A stretch of 47,421 nt of DNA. Source: Gammaproteobacteria bacterium. Its GTDB lineage: Bacteria > Pseudomonadota > Gammaproteobacteria > GRL18. The stretch is from the NCBI GenBank assembly GCA_027012135.1, contig JALUZF010000289.1, forward strand, positions 1 to 47,421, in the 5' to 3' direction. Made by a program: the position numbers and the translations under genes. Positions 25,014 through 34,593 of this stretch are shown here, piece by piece. Positions within the stretch are counted from its first letter, which is position 1. Every line of letters starts with the position of its first letter. A model generated the notes under the pieces. The model worked only from the letters and a program-made list of their open reading frames with translations, was not told the DNA's origin and searched no databases.

Positions 25014-26804
25014 TTAACTATCCGCAATTTTATCACTTAAAACTTCACGTTTCTTTATCCCCAGCTCTTTTAACTGTGCCGCACTCACCGCAGACGGTGC
25101 CGATGTCAGCAGACAGGCTGCGGACTGAGTTTTAGGAAAAGCCATCACTTCACGGATGGAGCTGGAACCGGTCATTAACATCACCAGACGATCCAGACCA
25201 AAAGCAATACCGGCATGGGGAGGACAGCCGTATTTCAGTGCTTCAAGCAGGAAACCGAACTTGTCCCGGGCTTCCTCATCACTGATACCCAATAACTGAA
25301 ATACACTTTCCTGCATGGCCTGGCTGTGAATACGGGCAGAACCGCCGCCCAGTTCAGTACCGTTTAATACCATATCATAGGCACGGGACAGGCTCTCACC
25401 GGGGTTGTCCAGTAACTCCTGCGGATCATCTGTATTCGGAGAAGTAAACGGATGATGCAGTGCAGTCCAGCGCTGGGCATCGTCATCGTATTCAAACATG
25501 GGGAAGTCCACCACCCATAACGGCTGCCAGCCGCGATTGACCAGTCCCATATCCTGGGCCACTTTAACACGTAAAGCACCCAGTGCTTCATTGACCACTT
25601 TGGCCTTATCTGCGCCAAAGAAGATTAAATCGCCATCTTCTGCACCGGTGCGATCCAGAATAACTGCTAAGGCTTCATCGGGAATAAACTTAACAATAGG
25701 AGACTGCAGACCTTCTCTGCCCAGGGCTTTTTCATTGACCTTAATATAGGCCAGCCCCCTGGCTCCGTAAATAGCCACGTATTTAGTGTATTCATCAATC
25801 TGCTTACGAGTCAGTTCTGAGCCTTTAGGCACTCTTAAAGCCGTGACCCGGCTGTTGGGATCTTTAGCCGGACCGGAGAACACCTTGAAATCCACATCAG
25901 TCAGAACATCAGCTACTTCCACCAGTTCCAGGTCAATACGCAGATCCGGTTTATCACTGCCGTAGCGGTTCATGGCTTCGGCATAAGTCATACGGGGGAA
26001 AGGATTGGGCAGTTGTTCTTCCAGAACCCGGGCAAACACACCGCGGATCATTTCTTCCATAATATTCATCAGCTGTTCTTCTTCCAGGAAGGACGTTTCA
26101 ATATCCAGCTGAGTAAATTCCGGCTGACGATCAGCACGCAGGTCTTCATCCCGGAAACAACGGGTGATCTGATAATAACGATCCATACCAGACATCATTA
26201 GTAATTGTTTGAATAACTGGGGGGACTGAGGCAGTGCAAAAAAATCACCGGGATGAGTACGGCTGGGCACCAGGTAATCACGGGCACCTTCCGGCGTTGC
26301 CTTAGTCAGAATTGGGGTTTCTATATCCAGAAAACCTTCATCATCCAGATAGTTGCGCAGGTAACGGGTAATTTGGGCACGCAGGATCAGACGCTGCTGC
26401 ATTTCCGGACGGCGCAGGTCGATATAACGGTAGCGCAGACGATGCTCTTCTGATACATCATCATCATCCAGCTGAAACGGAGGGGTCTGGGCACTGTTCA
26501 GTACCACCAGTTCCTGAGCCATGACTTCTACCTGACCGGTAGGCATTTCAGGGTTCTCGGTTCCGTCAGGACGCTGACGCACCTTGCCTTTTACCTGCAG
26601 CACGTATTCATTACGGATACGCTCAGCCTGCATAAACATTTCAGGATTATCAGGGTCAAAAACGATTTGGGCAATGCCTTCCCGATCTCTCAGGTCAACG
26701 AAGATAACACCACCATGATCCCGGCGACGATGCACCCAGCCGCTTAATGTCACTTCCTGATCAATGTGTTCTGCTGATAAATGCCCGCAATAATGGCTTC
26801 GCAT
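25014..26804 (-). CDS. aspS: Aspartyl-tRNA synthetase
   Basis: The 596-residue class II synthetase has an anticodon-binding OB fold ([20 protein letters not shown]), motif 2 with [18 protein letters not shown], the bacterial GAD insertion (about 290-415) and motif 3 [13 protein letters not shown]. It charges tRNA-Asp with aspartate. I chose ATG 26804 (MRSHYCGHL), the usual start, with AGGA 10-13 nt upstream. The frame stays open 9 codons further upstream. It follows the FmdB-type gene by 126 bp. Confidence 0.98.
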   Translation of the reverse strand: MRSHYCGHLSAEHIDQEVTLSGWVHRRRDHGGVIFVDLRDREGIAQIVFDPDNPEMFMQAERIRNEYVLQVKGKVRQRPDGTENPEMPTGQVEVMAQELVVLNSAQTPPFQLDDDDVSEEHRLRYRYIDLRRPEMQQRLILRAQITRYLRNYLDDEGFLDIETPILTKATPEGARDYLVPSRTHPGDFFALPQSPQLFKQLLMMSGMDRYYQITRCFRDEDLRADRQPEFTQLDIETSFLEEEQLMNIMEEMIRGVFARVLEEQLPNPFPRMTYAEAMNRYGSDKPDLRIDLELVEVADVLTDVDFKVFSGPAKDPNSRVTALRVPKGSELTRKQIDEYTKYVAIYGARGLAYIKVNEKALGREGLQSPIVKFIPDEALAVILDRTGAEDGDLIFFGADKAKVVNEALGALRVKVAQDMGLVNRGWQPLWVVDFPMFEYDDDAQRWTALHHPFTSPNTDDPQELLDNPGESLSRAYDMVLNGTELGGGSARIHSQAMQESVFQLLGISDEEARDKFGFLLEALKYGCPPHAGIAFGLDRLVMLMTGSSSIREVMAFPKTQSAACLLTSAPSAVSAAQLKELGIKKREVLSDKIADS

Positions 26805-26867
26805 ACCCTGTATTCCTGTAATTAGCTGCAATTTGAATGGTTAATCGAAAACCGCTAATTTTAAGCT

Positions 26868-26886
26868 TTGTAGTTACAGACTACAA
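26868..26886. other. Short hairpin before aspS
   Basis: TTGTAGT and ACTACAA (7-bp arms) enclose a 5-nt loop in the gap between the FmdB-type gene and aspS. There is no T-run, so it is probably a leader structure or transcript-processing hairpin. Confidence 0.35.
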
Positions 26887-26930
26887 GGGCTTGCTTATAA
26901 AAGTTTTCTCAGAGCTTTACCTGTTCTGCT

Positions 26931-27188
26931 TTAGTGACAGCCGCAACTGCCGCCGCCGCAGCCGCCGCTGGATTGACTGCCGGAACTGTTGCCTGATGAC
27001 TTTTTGGAATTTTTAAAATCGGTTTCGTACCAGCCGCTGCCCTTTAGACGAAAACCCGAGGCAGAAATCAGTTTTTTCAGTTTTGATTCCTTGCATACGG
27101 GACAGTCTTTCATGGGCTCATCTGACATTTTCTGCATGACTTCCATTTCATGGCCGCAACCGTCACATCGGTATTCATATATAGGCAT
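26931..27188 (-). CDS. FmdB-family zinc ribbon protein
   Basis: The 85-residue protein starts MPIYEYRCDGCGHEMEV and has a second Cys pair (KDCPVCK), forming a zinc ribbon. A SASGFRLKGSGWYETDF segment and a Ser/Gly tail with GGCGGGSCGCH follow. I use ATG 27188, because GGAG lies 7 nt upstream and the family starts there. FmdB-type genes often lie just before aspS, and their function is largely unknown. The Cys/Gly-rich end could bind a metal. Confidence 0.93.
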   Translation of the reverse strand: MPIYEYRCDGCGHEMEVMQKMSDEPMKDCPVCKESKLKKLISASGFRLKGSGWYETDFKNSKKSSGNSSGSQSSGGCGGGSCGCH

Positions 27189-27301
27189 TTTAATCTCCTG
27201 CAACAATATAGGGTTATTTTTGATGCTATATTGGGATCAGGAGAGCATTTTTAAAGGCTACTTTTTTAGAAGGAGAATGGTTACAGCGGGAGAAGAAAGG
27301 T

Positions 27302-27883
27302 TCAGTTTTCTCGTTGTGCACGCAGCTGTTCAGATTGCTGGCGCATAATATGCCGGATGATCTGATCCACTTCATTATCAGAAATGTCTACAAAGCCCAC
27401 AGATATACGATATGGATAATGACCTTCTTTCTGTCTGGAAACCTGCAAAACTCTGCCTTTGAGCCGCAGACAGAGTAAATCGGTTGACAGGATCAGGTTC
27501 ATTTTCAGTAAAGTACCCTGGCTTAATTTTTCATCGTTACCAAAGGCCAGACCTCCTGCACCCAGGTTTATCTCCCGGCGGGATTCCAGAGGTGATTTTT
27601 GATCCTGAAGCAGGCATATCTGTGCCAGCAGTTCCACCTTATTATCAAGGTTTCGTAAATAGCTGGCGATATCAGGAGAATGTTCACAAATGCGTCCCAG
27701 AGTCGCTTTCATCTGCTGATTCATATGCCCGAATAATTCAATAATTTCAAAAGCACTGGACTGTTTTAAGTCTTCCGAATCATTAGAATGAAGCGTATTT
27801 TCATCAATAATGGAATAAGAAAAAATAGCATTATCATCAATTCGATAATACTGCCTGCGTTCATTTATATTATTATCATTCAT
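27302..27883 (-). CDS. PilZ-like protein next to the flagellar stator genes
   Basis: The 193-residue protein has an RRQYYR motif near its start (9-14) and a C-terminal part with EINLGAGGLAF, RLKGRVLQVS and RISVGFVDI, which fits a PilZ domain. The two c-di-GMP motifs (RxxxR and [DN]xSxxG, here NLGAGG with Gly for Ser) are separated by about 90 mostly helical residues. In ordinary PilZ domains they lie much closer. It is the last gene after pomA-motB, 35 bp from motB, and may brake or tune the motor in response to c-di-GMP. Binding is uncertain because of the altered motif. Confidence 0.72.
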   Translation of the reverse strand: MNDNNINERRQYYRIDDNAIFSYSIIDENTLHSNDSEDLKQSSAFEIIELFGHMNQQMKATLGRICEHSPDIASYLRNLDNKVELLAQICLLQDQKSPLESRREINLGAGGLAFGNDEKLSQGTLLKMNLILSTDLLCLRLKGRVLQVSRQKEGHYPYRISVGFVDISDNEVDQIIRHIMRQQSEQLRAQREN

Positions 27884-27918
27884 ATTGTTTTTTAATCATT
27901 GGTAATGGTTCAGGCAAA

Positions 27919-29103
27919 CTAAAATTGTATAAAACTTGGCGGCTCTTCAATTGAATCCTCTATACCCTGCTCCTGGGTACTAACCGTATTTTCAGGCTGA
28001 ACAGGCTTGTTGCCTGCTATTGTTTTAGTGCCTGATACCGGCTTTGATATCGAAGCTTTGGCTGATTTCTGTTTTGACGGATTCTGCCGTTCTGCTTCAG
28101 GTGCGGTTGATTCTGCAGAGGCATTTTTATCAGCAGGCTTAATGCCCAGTTCTTCCTTGCTTTGAGAAATAATAATCTCCACCCGTCGGTTCATAGCCCG
28201 GTTTTCTGAGCTGTCATTGGGTGCCAGCGGTTTAACATCAGCAAAGGCCTGGATACTGAAGCGTTTGGGACTTAAACGGTCATCCATTAATAATTCATGG
28301 GTCACCGCAGCAGCACGGGCCGAAGACAGTTCCCAGTTGGAACGGAACCGGGCAGTATTAATAGGAACATCATCAGTATGACCGGCTACTGTAATATTAC
28401 CCGGGGTATGGCTGAGTTCCTCGGCAATAATTTCCAGTATTTCGATAAAATCATCGGTCAGTCGTGCTGATCCCGGAGCAAAAGAGCCTTTGTCACGAAT
28501 ACGAATAGTAATACTCTTGTCATGAGCTTCCACATCTATCATGTCAGCCTGAATTTCTTCTTTTAATGCCGCTTTTAACTGGTCGGCTTTTTCCTTAATA
28601 GCCTCTGCCTGAACATCATCAAGTCTTTGCCGTAAGGCATTTAACTGAGCTTCTACCTCAGCCTTTTCCGCCATAACTTCCTGCAGACGTTTTTTCAGAC
28701 CTTCAGAATCGGCTTCTGCTTCAGACATATTTTCCATTTTGTCTTTCAGCTCATTTTCTTCCGCCTGTAGTCGTTCCAGCTTCTCAATCAGCTTGAGTTC
28801 CTGCATGGTATCATCCATGGTTTTCTGACGGACTTCATTAATAACGGTAGGCTGAGGCGGCGCCGGACTGAATTCTTTGGCCACAATATTAACCCCTTTA
28901 GGGATTTCTACTGCTTTAATATCACGTTGCACACCAAAAGCCGCTTTTACGGAACCGGCAATCTGCTTGAATTTTTGCACATCCATTTCAGAGAAAGATA
29001 ATAGCAATACAAAAAAGCACATTAACAGCGACATTAAATCTGCAAATGTCAGTACCCAGGCAGGAATACCTGCAGGGCATTTACACTTTTGTTCTTCTTC
29101 CAT
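27919..29103 (-). CDS. motB: Flagellar stator protein MotB/PomB-like
   Basis: The 394-residue protein has one membrane helix near residues 16-37 with the ion-pathway Asp22 (VLTFADLMSLLMCFFVLLLS), preceded by a Cys-rich start. A long periplasmic coiled coil spans about 95-175, then an OmpA-like peptidoglycan domain (about 205-320: TVAGHTDDVPINTARFRSNW, NRAMNRRVEIIIS). A Ser/Lys/Pro tail of about 70 residues is longer than usual. With PomA it forms the stator. Order pomA-motB-PilZ on one strand. Confidence 0.95.
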   Translation of the reverse strand: MEEEQKCKCPAGIPAWVLTFADLMSLLMCFFVLLLSFSEMDVQKFKQIAGSVKAAFGVQRDIKAVEIPKGVNIVAKEFSPAPPQPTVINEVRQKTMDDTMQELKLIEKLERLQAEENELKDKMENMSEAEADSEGLKKRLQEVMAEKAEVEAQLNALRQRLDDVQAEAIKEKADQLKAALKEEIQADMIDVEAHDKSITIRIRDKGSFAPGSARLTDDFIEILEIIAEELSHTPGNITVAGHTDDVPINTARFRSNWELSSARAAAVTHELLMDDRLSPKRFSIQAFADVKPLAPNDSSENRAMNRRVEIIISQSKEELGIKPADKNASAESTAPEAERQNPSKQKSAKASISKPVSGTKTIAGNKPVQPENTVSTQEQGIEDSIEEPPSFIQF

Positions 29104-29151
29104 CTAGCAGATACCAGCCGTAGAATATGTTTGAAAGACCGGATACATAAG

Positions 29152-29910
29152 TTATTCCGCTGCCGCCGTACGTTTACCTTCAGGCAGGTAAGTCTGCAGC
29201 ATTTCACCCATAACCTTGGGATTAATGCCCTCCTGAATAGCGCCTATTATTTCCAGAATAAGAGACCGGTTAAGACGCTGCTGATCAGCAATCCAGGCGA
29301 GTTTATCTGCCACAGGAATACAAAAGGCATTGGCCAGTACCGCACCGTACAGGGTCGTTAACAGAGCAACGGCCATAGAGGGTCCAATAGTTTTGGGATC
29401 ATCCATATTGGCCAGCATACCCACCAGACCAATCAGGGTACCAATCATCCCCATGGCCGGCCCCATGTCAGCAATTTTCATAAAAAACTTCTGCCCCCAC
29501 TCGTGGCGCTCTACCGCCAGATTAATATCCTTGGAGAGCATTCTCTGTACAAAGTCCGGCTCATGTCCGTCCACACACAGGCTGATACCTTTTTGCAGAA
29601 ACTCATTAGGTATTTCCTGCCCTTCCAGGCCCAGAATACCTTCTTTACGGGCAATAGTGGCCAGCTCCACACCTTTTTCAATCAGTTCATTAGGATCATC
29701 AGGTTTATTTAAAATGGATTTGAGCAATACTTTAAAGGAGCCAATGGTTACCCCCAGTGGGAACATGGCCATAACGGCAAAAGAAGCCCCACCAAATACC
29801 ACGAGAATGGATGGAACATTAATAAACAGGACTATGCCACCACTGAGCACCATGGCCACTGCAATAATAGCCAGAGCGCCAACAATACCAATAACCGTTG
29901 CTATATCCAC
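29152..29910 (-). CDS. pomA: Flagellar stator protein PomA/MotA-like
   Basis: The 252-residue protein has four membrane helices. It begins MDIATVIGIVGALAIIAVAM and contains IADMGPAMGMIGTLIGLVGM and ALLTTLYGAVLANAFCIP. The cytoplasmic loop carries the Arg/Glu residues that face the rotor (VDGHEPDFVQRMLSKDINLA). The shape fits the sodium-type PomA subgroup of polar flagella more than E. coli MotA; the ion is not provable from sequence. It is first in the pomA-motB-PilZ group. Confidence 0.93.
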   Translation of the reverse strand: MDIATVIGIVGALAIIAVAMVLSGGIVLFINVPSILVVFGGASFAVMAMFPLGVTIGSFKVLLKSILNKPDDPNELIEKGVELATIARKEGILGLEGQEIPNEFLQKGISLCVDGHEPDFVQRMLSKDINLAVERHEWGQKFFMKIADMGPAMGMIGTLIGLVGMLANMDDPKTIGPSMAVALLTTLYGAVLANAFCIPVADKLAWIADQQRLNRSLILEIIGAIQEGINPKVMGEMLQTYLPEGKRTAAAE

Positions 29911-29974
29911 AAAGTCATTACCTTTTAGCTATTTCCGGTTGAGTGTTTCCGGAATGATTTTCGTATATGATGTC

Positions 29975-30158
29975 TTAGCCTAAATAAATCAGTTGAACCT
30001 ACTGCGAATGTCCATAGCACTGAATCTACAAGGCTTTCCAGAACATTTTGACTTCACCCGTAGGTTGACTACGAATAAAGCCAAAATAACCTGTAAAACC
30101 TTGTATCTCCAGCACTCTGATCATTCTCGCTAAGATTCAACTGATTTATTTAGGCTTA
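29975..30158. mobile_element. 184-bp palindromic MITE-like element
   Basis: Left arm TTAGCCTAAATAAATCAGTT (29975-30010) is repeated inverted at 30122-30158 (about 36 bp, few differences). The inner halves also pair: TACAAGG, CAG, ATTTTG and CTT blocks match across a centre near CCCGTAGG. The whole unit folds as one long hairpin, with no ORF. It fills most of the 313-bp gap between pomA and the SDR gene; nothing else is seen there. Confidence 0.65.
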
Positions 30159-30223
30159 TGTATTTTATACATCATTTTTATTTTAGCAGTTATTTATAAT
30201 TTAAAAACTTTTTTTCAAATTTT

Positions 30224-31087
30224 ATGGCAATTAATAAAACGATTTTAGTCACAGGCTGTTCTTCCGGCATCGGCCTGTGCTGTGCACAGCAATTAAAACG
30301 ACACGGTTACCAGGTTTTTGCCTCGGCACGTAAAACAGAAGACGTGGAACAATTACAGGCCCAGGGATTTGAAACAGTACAGCTGGATTTAGCCGACAGC
30401 CGGTCTATAATGCTGGCCGTAGAACAGGTTCTGGAAAAAACCGGGGGACAGTTATATGCCCTGTTTAATAATGCCGCTTATGGTCAGCCGGGCGCCGTTG
30501 AGGATCTAAGTCGGGAAGTGTTGCTGGAGCAATTTGAAACCAATGTGTTTGGCACCCAGGAACTGACTAACCTCATTATCCCTGTTATGCGTCAGCAGGG
30601 CTATGGCCGGATTATTTATAACGGCTCAGTACTGGGCATTATCGCCCTGCCGTTTAGGGGCGCCTATAACGCCTCCAAATACGCCCTGGAAGGTTTAACC
30701 GATACCCTCAGACTGGAGCTGTATGGCAGCGGTATCGAGGTGTCAATTATTGAACCGGGGCCAGTCACCAGCAAATTCAGAAAAAATGCCTTTCTTAAAT
30801 ACCAGGAAAATATCAATAAGGAACAAAGTTTTTTTAAAACCAGCTACGAAGGTATGGAAACCCGCCTGAAAAAACAGGGCCCCGCCGCCCCCTTTACCCT
30901 GCCGCCGGAAGCCGTATTTAAAAAATTACAGCACGCCCTGGAAAGCAAACGCCCAAAGGCACACTATTACGTCACCTTCCCAACGTATTTATTCGGGACG
31001 TTAAAGCGGATACTGCCGGCACGGGGGCTGGATTGGGTGTTGAGGAAGGTGTCGAAGGGGGAGAATAAGAGCAGCGCTGAGCGTTGA
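30224..31087 (+). CDS. Short-chain dehydrogenase/reductase
   Basis: The 287-residue classical SDR has TGCSSGIG (10-17), NNAA (82-85), S135, Y148 and K152 (YNASK). Its C-terminal half resembles 17-beta-hydroxysteroid/retinol dehydrogenase-like SDRs (EPGPVTSKF). Substrate unknown. It stands alone and ends at a terminator facing clpB. The last residues (KSSAER) come from a dispersed heptamer tract that has replaced or extended the normal end of the gene. Confidence 0.9.
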   Translation: MAINKTILVTGCSSGIGLCCAQQLKRHGYQVFASARKTEDVEQLQAQGFETVQLDLADSRSIMLAVEQVLEKTGGQLYALFNNAAYGQPGAVEDLSREVLLEQFETNVFGTQELTNLIIPVMRQQGYGRIIYNGSVLGIIALPFRGAYNASKYALEGLTDTLRLELYGSGIEVSIIEPGPVTSKFRKNAFLKYQENINKEQSFFKTSYEGMETRLKKQGPAAPFTLPPEAVFKKLQHALESKRPKAHYYVTFPTYLFGTLKRILPARGLDWVLRKVSKGENKSSAER

Positions 31088-31102
31088 GCGCTGAGAAAAA
31101 GC
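31073..31102 (+). repeat. Heptamer tract at the end of the SDR gene
   Basis: AGCGCTG-AGCGTTG-AGCGCTG is followed by AGAAAAAGC. The first units are read in frame, and the stop codon lies within the second. Same family as 13256, 31213 and 37886. Confidence 0.6.
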
Positions 31103-31116
31103 CAGATATAAAAAAA

Positions 31117-31141
31117 CCTCTCGGTAAAATTACCAGAGAGG
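31117..31141. terminator. Bidirectional terminator between the SDR gene and clpB
   Basis: CCTCTCGGTAA pairs with TTACC-A-GAGAGG (one bulge) with a short AA loop. It is flanked by a six-base A-run on the left and a T-run on the right, as for a bidirectional intrinsic terminator. Confidence 0.88.
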
Positions 31142-31160
31142 TTTTTTTATTTATAACTTC

Positions 31161-31197
31161 ATGACTTCATCCTGTTAATACACAGGAAAAAAGTCAT
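31161..31197 (-). terminator. Hairpin downstream of clpB
   Basis: Outer arms ATGACTT/AAGTCAT and inner arms TCCTGT/ACAGGA form an interrupted stem. It lies after clpB and before the bidirectional terminator. It may be a processing or secondary termination site for clpB. Confidence 0.5.
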
Positions 31198-31212
31198 TAA
31201 TGTACAAAGCTA

Positions 31213-31249
31213 CTCGCTCTTTCTCAGCGCTCAACACTCAACGCTGCTC
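31213..31249 (-). repeat. Heptamer tract immediately after the clpB stop
   Basis: On the minus strand the stop TAA runs directly into GAGC-AGCGTTG-AGTGTTG-AGCGCTG-AGAAAGAGC. With the copy at 31073 it forms a separated inverted pair around the terminators. Confidence 0.6.
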
Positions 31250-33892
31250 TTAAGCCACTTCCTCAGCCCGAACAACCCGGTCAAAAACCAGTTCTCCATT
31301 ATCACCAACATCCACTTCAATAATATCCCCAGGCATATATTTGCCTGCCAGGATTTCCTGAGCCAGTGGATTTTCCAGAGACTGCTGGATAGCCCGTTTC
31401 AATGGTCTTGCACCATAGATTGGGTCAAAACCAGCCTCGGCAATTTTATCCATTGCAGCTTCAGAAACTTCCAGATCCAGTTCCCGATCCGCCAGTCTAT
31501 CACGTAAATCCTGCATCTGTATGGCTGCAATTTTACGGATAACATCTTTGGCTAATGGATGGAATACCACCACATCATCGATACGGTTAATAAACTCGGG
31601 TCTGAAGTGTTGTGATACTACTTCCATGACCTCGGTTTTCATAACCTTGTAATCCGCTTCCGCTTCTTCACTATTATGAGCACTGGCTTTTATGCTCAGT
31701 TCCTGGATCCTTTGTGAACCCAGGTTAGAGGTCATAATAATGACCGTATTGCGGAAGTCCACTGTACGTCCCTGACCATCGGTCAGACGACCGTCATCGA
31801 GTACCTGCAGAAGGATATTAAACACATCGGGATGTGCTTTTTCTACCTCATCGAGCAGGATCACGGAGTATGGCTTACGCCGTACGGCTTCAGTCAGATA
31901 ACCGCCTTCTTCGTAGCCGACATAGCCTGGAGGCGCACCGATTAAGCGGGCCACAGCATGTTTTTCCATAAATTCGGACATATCCAGCCGCACCATGGCA
32001 TCTTCCGTGTCAAACAGGAAGTTAGCCAGAGCCTTGGTTAACTCGGTTTTACCGACACCGGTTGGGCCGAGGAACAGGAATGAACCATTAGGCCGTCTTG
32101 GGTCGGACAGTCCGGCACGGGAACGGCGAATGGCATTGGCCACCACGGTTACCGCTTCACTTTGACCGACTACCCGCTCACGCAGCTTTTCTTCCAGATG
32201 CAGCAGTTTTTCATTTTCACCTTCAAGCATCTTGGCCACAGGAATACCGGTCCACTTGGCCACGACTTCGGCAATTTCTTCCTCAGTCACTGAGTTTCTA
32301 AGCAGTTTGGGCTTATCACCGGTATCAAGCATCTCTAATTGTGATGCCATATCCAGCTGTTTTTCCAGTTCCGGAATACGACCGTACTGCAGTTCAGACA
32401 TACGCGCCAGATCACCGGCACGCTGAGCAGTTTCCAGATCCTTGCGGGCCTGATCCAGGGCTTCCTTAATATGCTGGGTTCCCTGTACAGCCGCTTTTTC
32501 AGACTTCCAGATCTCATCCAGTTCGGAATATTCACGCTCCAGTTCGGCAATGTCTTCTTCCAGACTTTCCAGACGTTTTTTAGAGGCCGCATCGGATTCC
32601 TTGCTCAGTGCTTCACGCTCAATTTTGAGCTGGATCAGGCGGCGTTCCAGTTTGTCCATTTCTTCCGGTTTGGAGTCAATTTCCATTCGGATACGGCTGG
32701 CTGCTTCGTCAACCAGATCGATAGCCTTATCAGGCAGTTTGCGATCAGTAATATAACGATGGGACAAAGTCGCTGCCGCAACAATCGCCGGATCAGTAAT
32801 ATCTACCCCGTGGTGCACTTCGTATTTCTCTTTCAGACCACGCAAAATAGCGATGGTATCTTCAAGGGTAGGCTCTTCCACCAGCACTTTCTGGAAACGG
32901 CGTTCCAGGGCGGCATCTTTTTCCATATACTCACGGTATTCATCCAGAGTAGTCGCCCCCACACAGTGCAGTTCACCACGTGCCAGGGCGGGTTTGAGCA
33001 TATTACCGGCATCCATGGAGCCTTCTGCCTTACCGGCTCCGACCATGGTATGAATTTCATCAATAAACAGGATAATACTGCCTTCCTGTTTGGACAGATC
33101 ATTAAGCACTGCTTTTAAACGTTCTTCAAATTCACCACGGAATTTGGCACCGGCAATCAGTGAGCCCATATCCAGGGATAAAATCCGCTTGTGTTTCAGT
33201 CCTTCAGGGACTTCGCCGTTGATTATGCGTTGTGCCAGTCCTTCAATAATGGCGGTTTTACCCACACCGGGCTCACCGATTAATACGGGGTTGTTCTTGG
33301 TACGACGCTGCAGAACCTGAATGGTACGACGAATTTCATCGTCACGACCAATAACCGGGTCTAATTTACCCTGTTCTGCACGCTCGGTTAAATCAATGGT
33401 ATATTTTTCCAGCGCCTGTCGCTGATCTTCGGCATTGGGATCATTAACGCTCTGGCCTCCGCGCATGGCGTCAATGGCTTCCTCAATGGTTTTTTTGTCC
33501 GCACCCAGCTTCTGCAGAATACTGCCTAACTGGCCTTTATCTTCCACAGCTGCAAGAATAAACAGCTCGCTGGAGATAAACTGGTCTTTACGCTGCTGGG
33601 ACAGTTTATCGGTAAGATTTAATAATCGGGTTAATTCAGGTGACACCTGAACATCGCCTGCTGAACCCTCTACACTGGCCATTTGATCCAGTGCCTGGGA
33701 CAGTTGCGAACGCAATAAATTAATATTGACATTAGACTGTGTCAGCAGGTGTCTTGCAGTACCCCCTTCCTGATCAAGCAGTGCAATCATCACATGAATT
33801 GATTCAATAAACTGATGATCCCGCCCGATAGCAAGGCTCTGGGCATCTGCTATTGCCTGCTGAAATTTGCTTGTTAGTTTATCCATTCTCAT
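31250..33892 (-). CDS. clpB: ATP-dependent chaperone ClpB
   Basis: The 880-residue Hsp100 disaggregase begins with the family start [14 protein letters not shown]. Its N domain is followed by AAA-1 with Walker [11 protein letters not shown], a coiled-coil M domain (about 410-525), and AAA-2 with [10 protein letters not shown] and arginine finger region [13 protein letters not shown]. With DnaK it dissolves aggregates. There is no ClpP-binding loop, which separates it from ClpA. A sigma-32-like promoter lies at 33942-33968, so heat induction is expected. A heptamer repeat follows the stop. Confidence 0.98.
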   Translation of the reverse strand: MRMDKLTSKFQQAIADAQSLAIGRDHQFIESIHVMIALLDQEGGTARHLLTQSNVNINLLRSQLSQALDQMASVEGSAGDVQVSPELTRLLNLTDKLSQQRKDQFISSELFILAAVEDKGQLGSILQKLGADKKTIEEAIDAMRGGQSVNDPNAEDQRQALEKYTIDLTERAEQGKLDPVIGRDDEIRRTIQVLQRRTKNNPVLIGEPGVGKTAIIEGLAQRIINGEVPEGLKHKRILSLDMGSLIAGAKFRGEFEERLKAVLNDLSKQEGSIILFIDEIHTMVGAGKAEGSMDAGNMLKPALARGELHCVGATTLDEYREYMEKDAALERRFQKVLVEEPTLEDTIAILRGLKEKYEVHHGVDITDPAIVAAATLSHRYITDRKLPDKAIDLVDEAASRIRMEIDSKPEEMDKLERRLIQLKIEREALSKESDAASKKRLESLEEDIAELEREYSELDEIWKSEKAAVQGTQHIKEALDQARKDLETAQRAGDLARMSELQYGRIPELEKQLDMASQLEMLDTGDKPKLLRNSVTEEEIAEVVAKWTGIPVAKMLEGENEKLLHLEEKLRERVVGQSEAVTVVANAIRRSRAGLSDPRRPNGSFLFLGPTGVGKTELTKALANFLFDTEDAMVRLDMSEFMEKHAVARLIGAPPGYVGYEEGGYLTEAVRRKPYSVILLDEVEKAHPDVFNILLQVLDDGRLTDGQGRTVDFRNTVIIMTSNLGSQRIQELSIKASAHNSEEAEADYKVMKTEVMEVVSQHFRPEFINRIDDVVVFHPLAKDVIRKIAAIQMQDLRDRLADRELDLEVSEAAMDKIAEAGFDPIYGARPLKRAIQQSLENPLAQEILAGKYMPGDIIEVDVGDNGELVFDRVVRAEEVA

Positions 33893-33941
33893 TGGTTAGC
33901 CTCACTAAATATAAATTTTATGTTTTTCTCTAAAAGGGTAG

Positions 33942-33968
33942 ATATGGGCTGTGGATAACTTTTTCAAC
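33942..33968 (-). promoter_or_regulatory. Heat-shock (sigma-32-type) promoter of clpB
   Basis: The minus strand reads GTTGAA, 14 bp, CCCATAT, close to the RpoH consensus CTTGAA/CCCATnT. The start codon of clpB is 50 bp downstream. A DnaA-box-like TTATCCACA lies inside the spacer. Confidence 0.75.
33950..33958 (-). promoter_or_regulatory. DnaA-box-like site TTATCCACA (copy 1)
   Basis: A perfect match to the consensus DnaA box, within the spacer of the clpB heat-shock promoter. The 14-bp context AAAGTTATCCACAG is shared with copy 2, 67 bp away. Confidence 0.5.
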
Positions 33969-34016
33969 TCCTTTTGGTTATTTAATTAAATTATTTTGTT
34001 TATCATAACTTTAGCC

Positions 34017-34025
34017 TGTGGATAA
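34017..34025 (-). promoter_or_regulatory. DnaA-box-like site TTATCCACA (copy 2)
   Basis: A second perfect match in the same orientation. The stretch between the two copies is very AT-rich. It could be a DnaA-binding regulatory or titration site. Confidence 0.5.
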
Positions 34026-34086
34026 CTTTGTATTCCAGGGCTATATACGGGTAAGATATCCATGCTCTCAGGTAGCCTGACTATAG

Positions 34087-34590
34087 TTACTTTTTATAGA
34101 CCTTGCGCTTAAACAGATCAGTTCGACGACTGACCAGACGGTCGAGAAACAGCAGACCGTCAAGGTGGTCCAGTTCATGCTGTACGGCCCGCGCCTCATA
34201 GCCGGTACATTCGTAATCAATTACTTCACCCTGAGCGTTACAGGCCTGCAGAGTGATTTTTTCTGCCCGAATAACATTGCCAGTATAATCAGGCACAGAC
34301 ATACAGCCTTCACGGCCTATTTTCATACCCTCCCAGGTTTTTATTTCCGGGTTTATCAGAATCATGCAGCCATTGTGTTTAATTTTGGGTTTAGACGACA
34401 CATCCACAATAGCTATACGTTTAAAATAGCCCACCTGGGGAGCTGCGATACCAACACCGCCCGGTCCGGCCCGCATGGTTTCTTCCAGATCCACCAGAAA
34501 ATTCTGCAGTTGCTCATCAAATAGTTCGACCGGTTCAGAAACCTGTTTCAGGGCTTCATCCGGGTATTTTAAAATGTCCAGTATCGCCAT
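34087..34590 (-). CDS. def: Peptide deformylase
   Basis: The 167-residue metalloenzyme removes formyl groups from nascent N-termini. It has GVGIAAPQVG, EGCMSVPDY with the metal Cys, and HELDHLDGLLF with two metal His and the catalytic Glu. It is not next to fmt, its common partner. Instead it follows the GcvR-like gene by 3 bp in the rluD-pgeF-gcvR operon. A second def elsewhere in the genome is possible. Confidence 0.96.
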   Translation of the reverse strand: MAILDILKYPDEALKQVSEPVELFDEQLQNFLVDLEETMRAGPGGVGIAAPQVGYFKRIAIVDVSSKPKIKHNGCMILINPEIKTWEGMKIGREGCMSVPDYTGNVIRAEKITLQACNAQGEVIDYECTGYEARAVQHELDHLDGLLFLDRLVSRRTDLFKRKVYKK

Positions 34591-34593
34591 GAT

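Noticed and set aside
29330..29983. 217-codon plus-strand ORF
   Set aside because: Antisense shadow of pomA; composition unlike a protein from this genome.
32471..33118. 215-codon plus-strand ORF
   Set aside because: It lies entirely opposite conserved clpB codons and has no recognisable domain.
33893..34086. Replication origin at the two DnaA boxes
   Set aside because: Only two boxes, and no dnaA, gidA or rpmH genes nearby; a clpB promoter explains the gap better.
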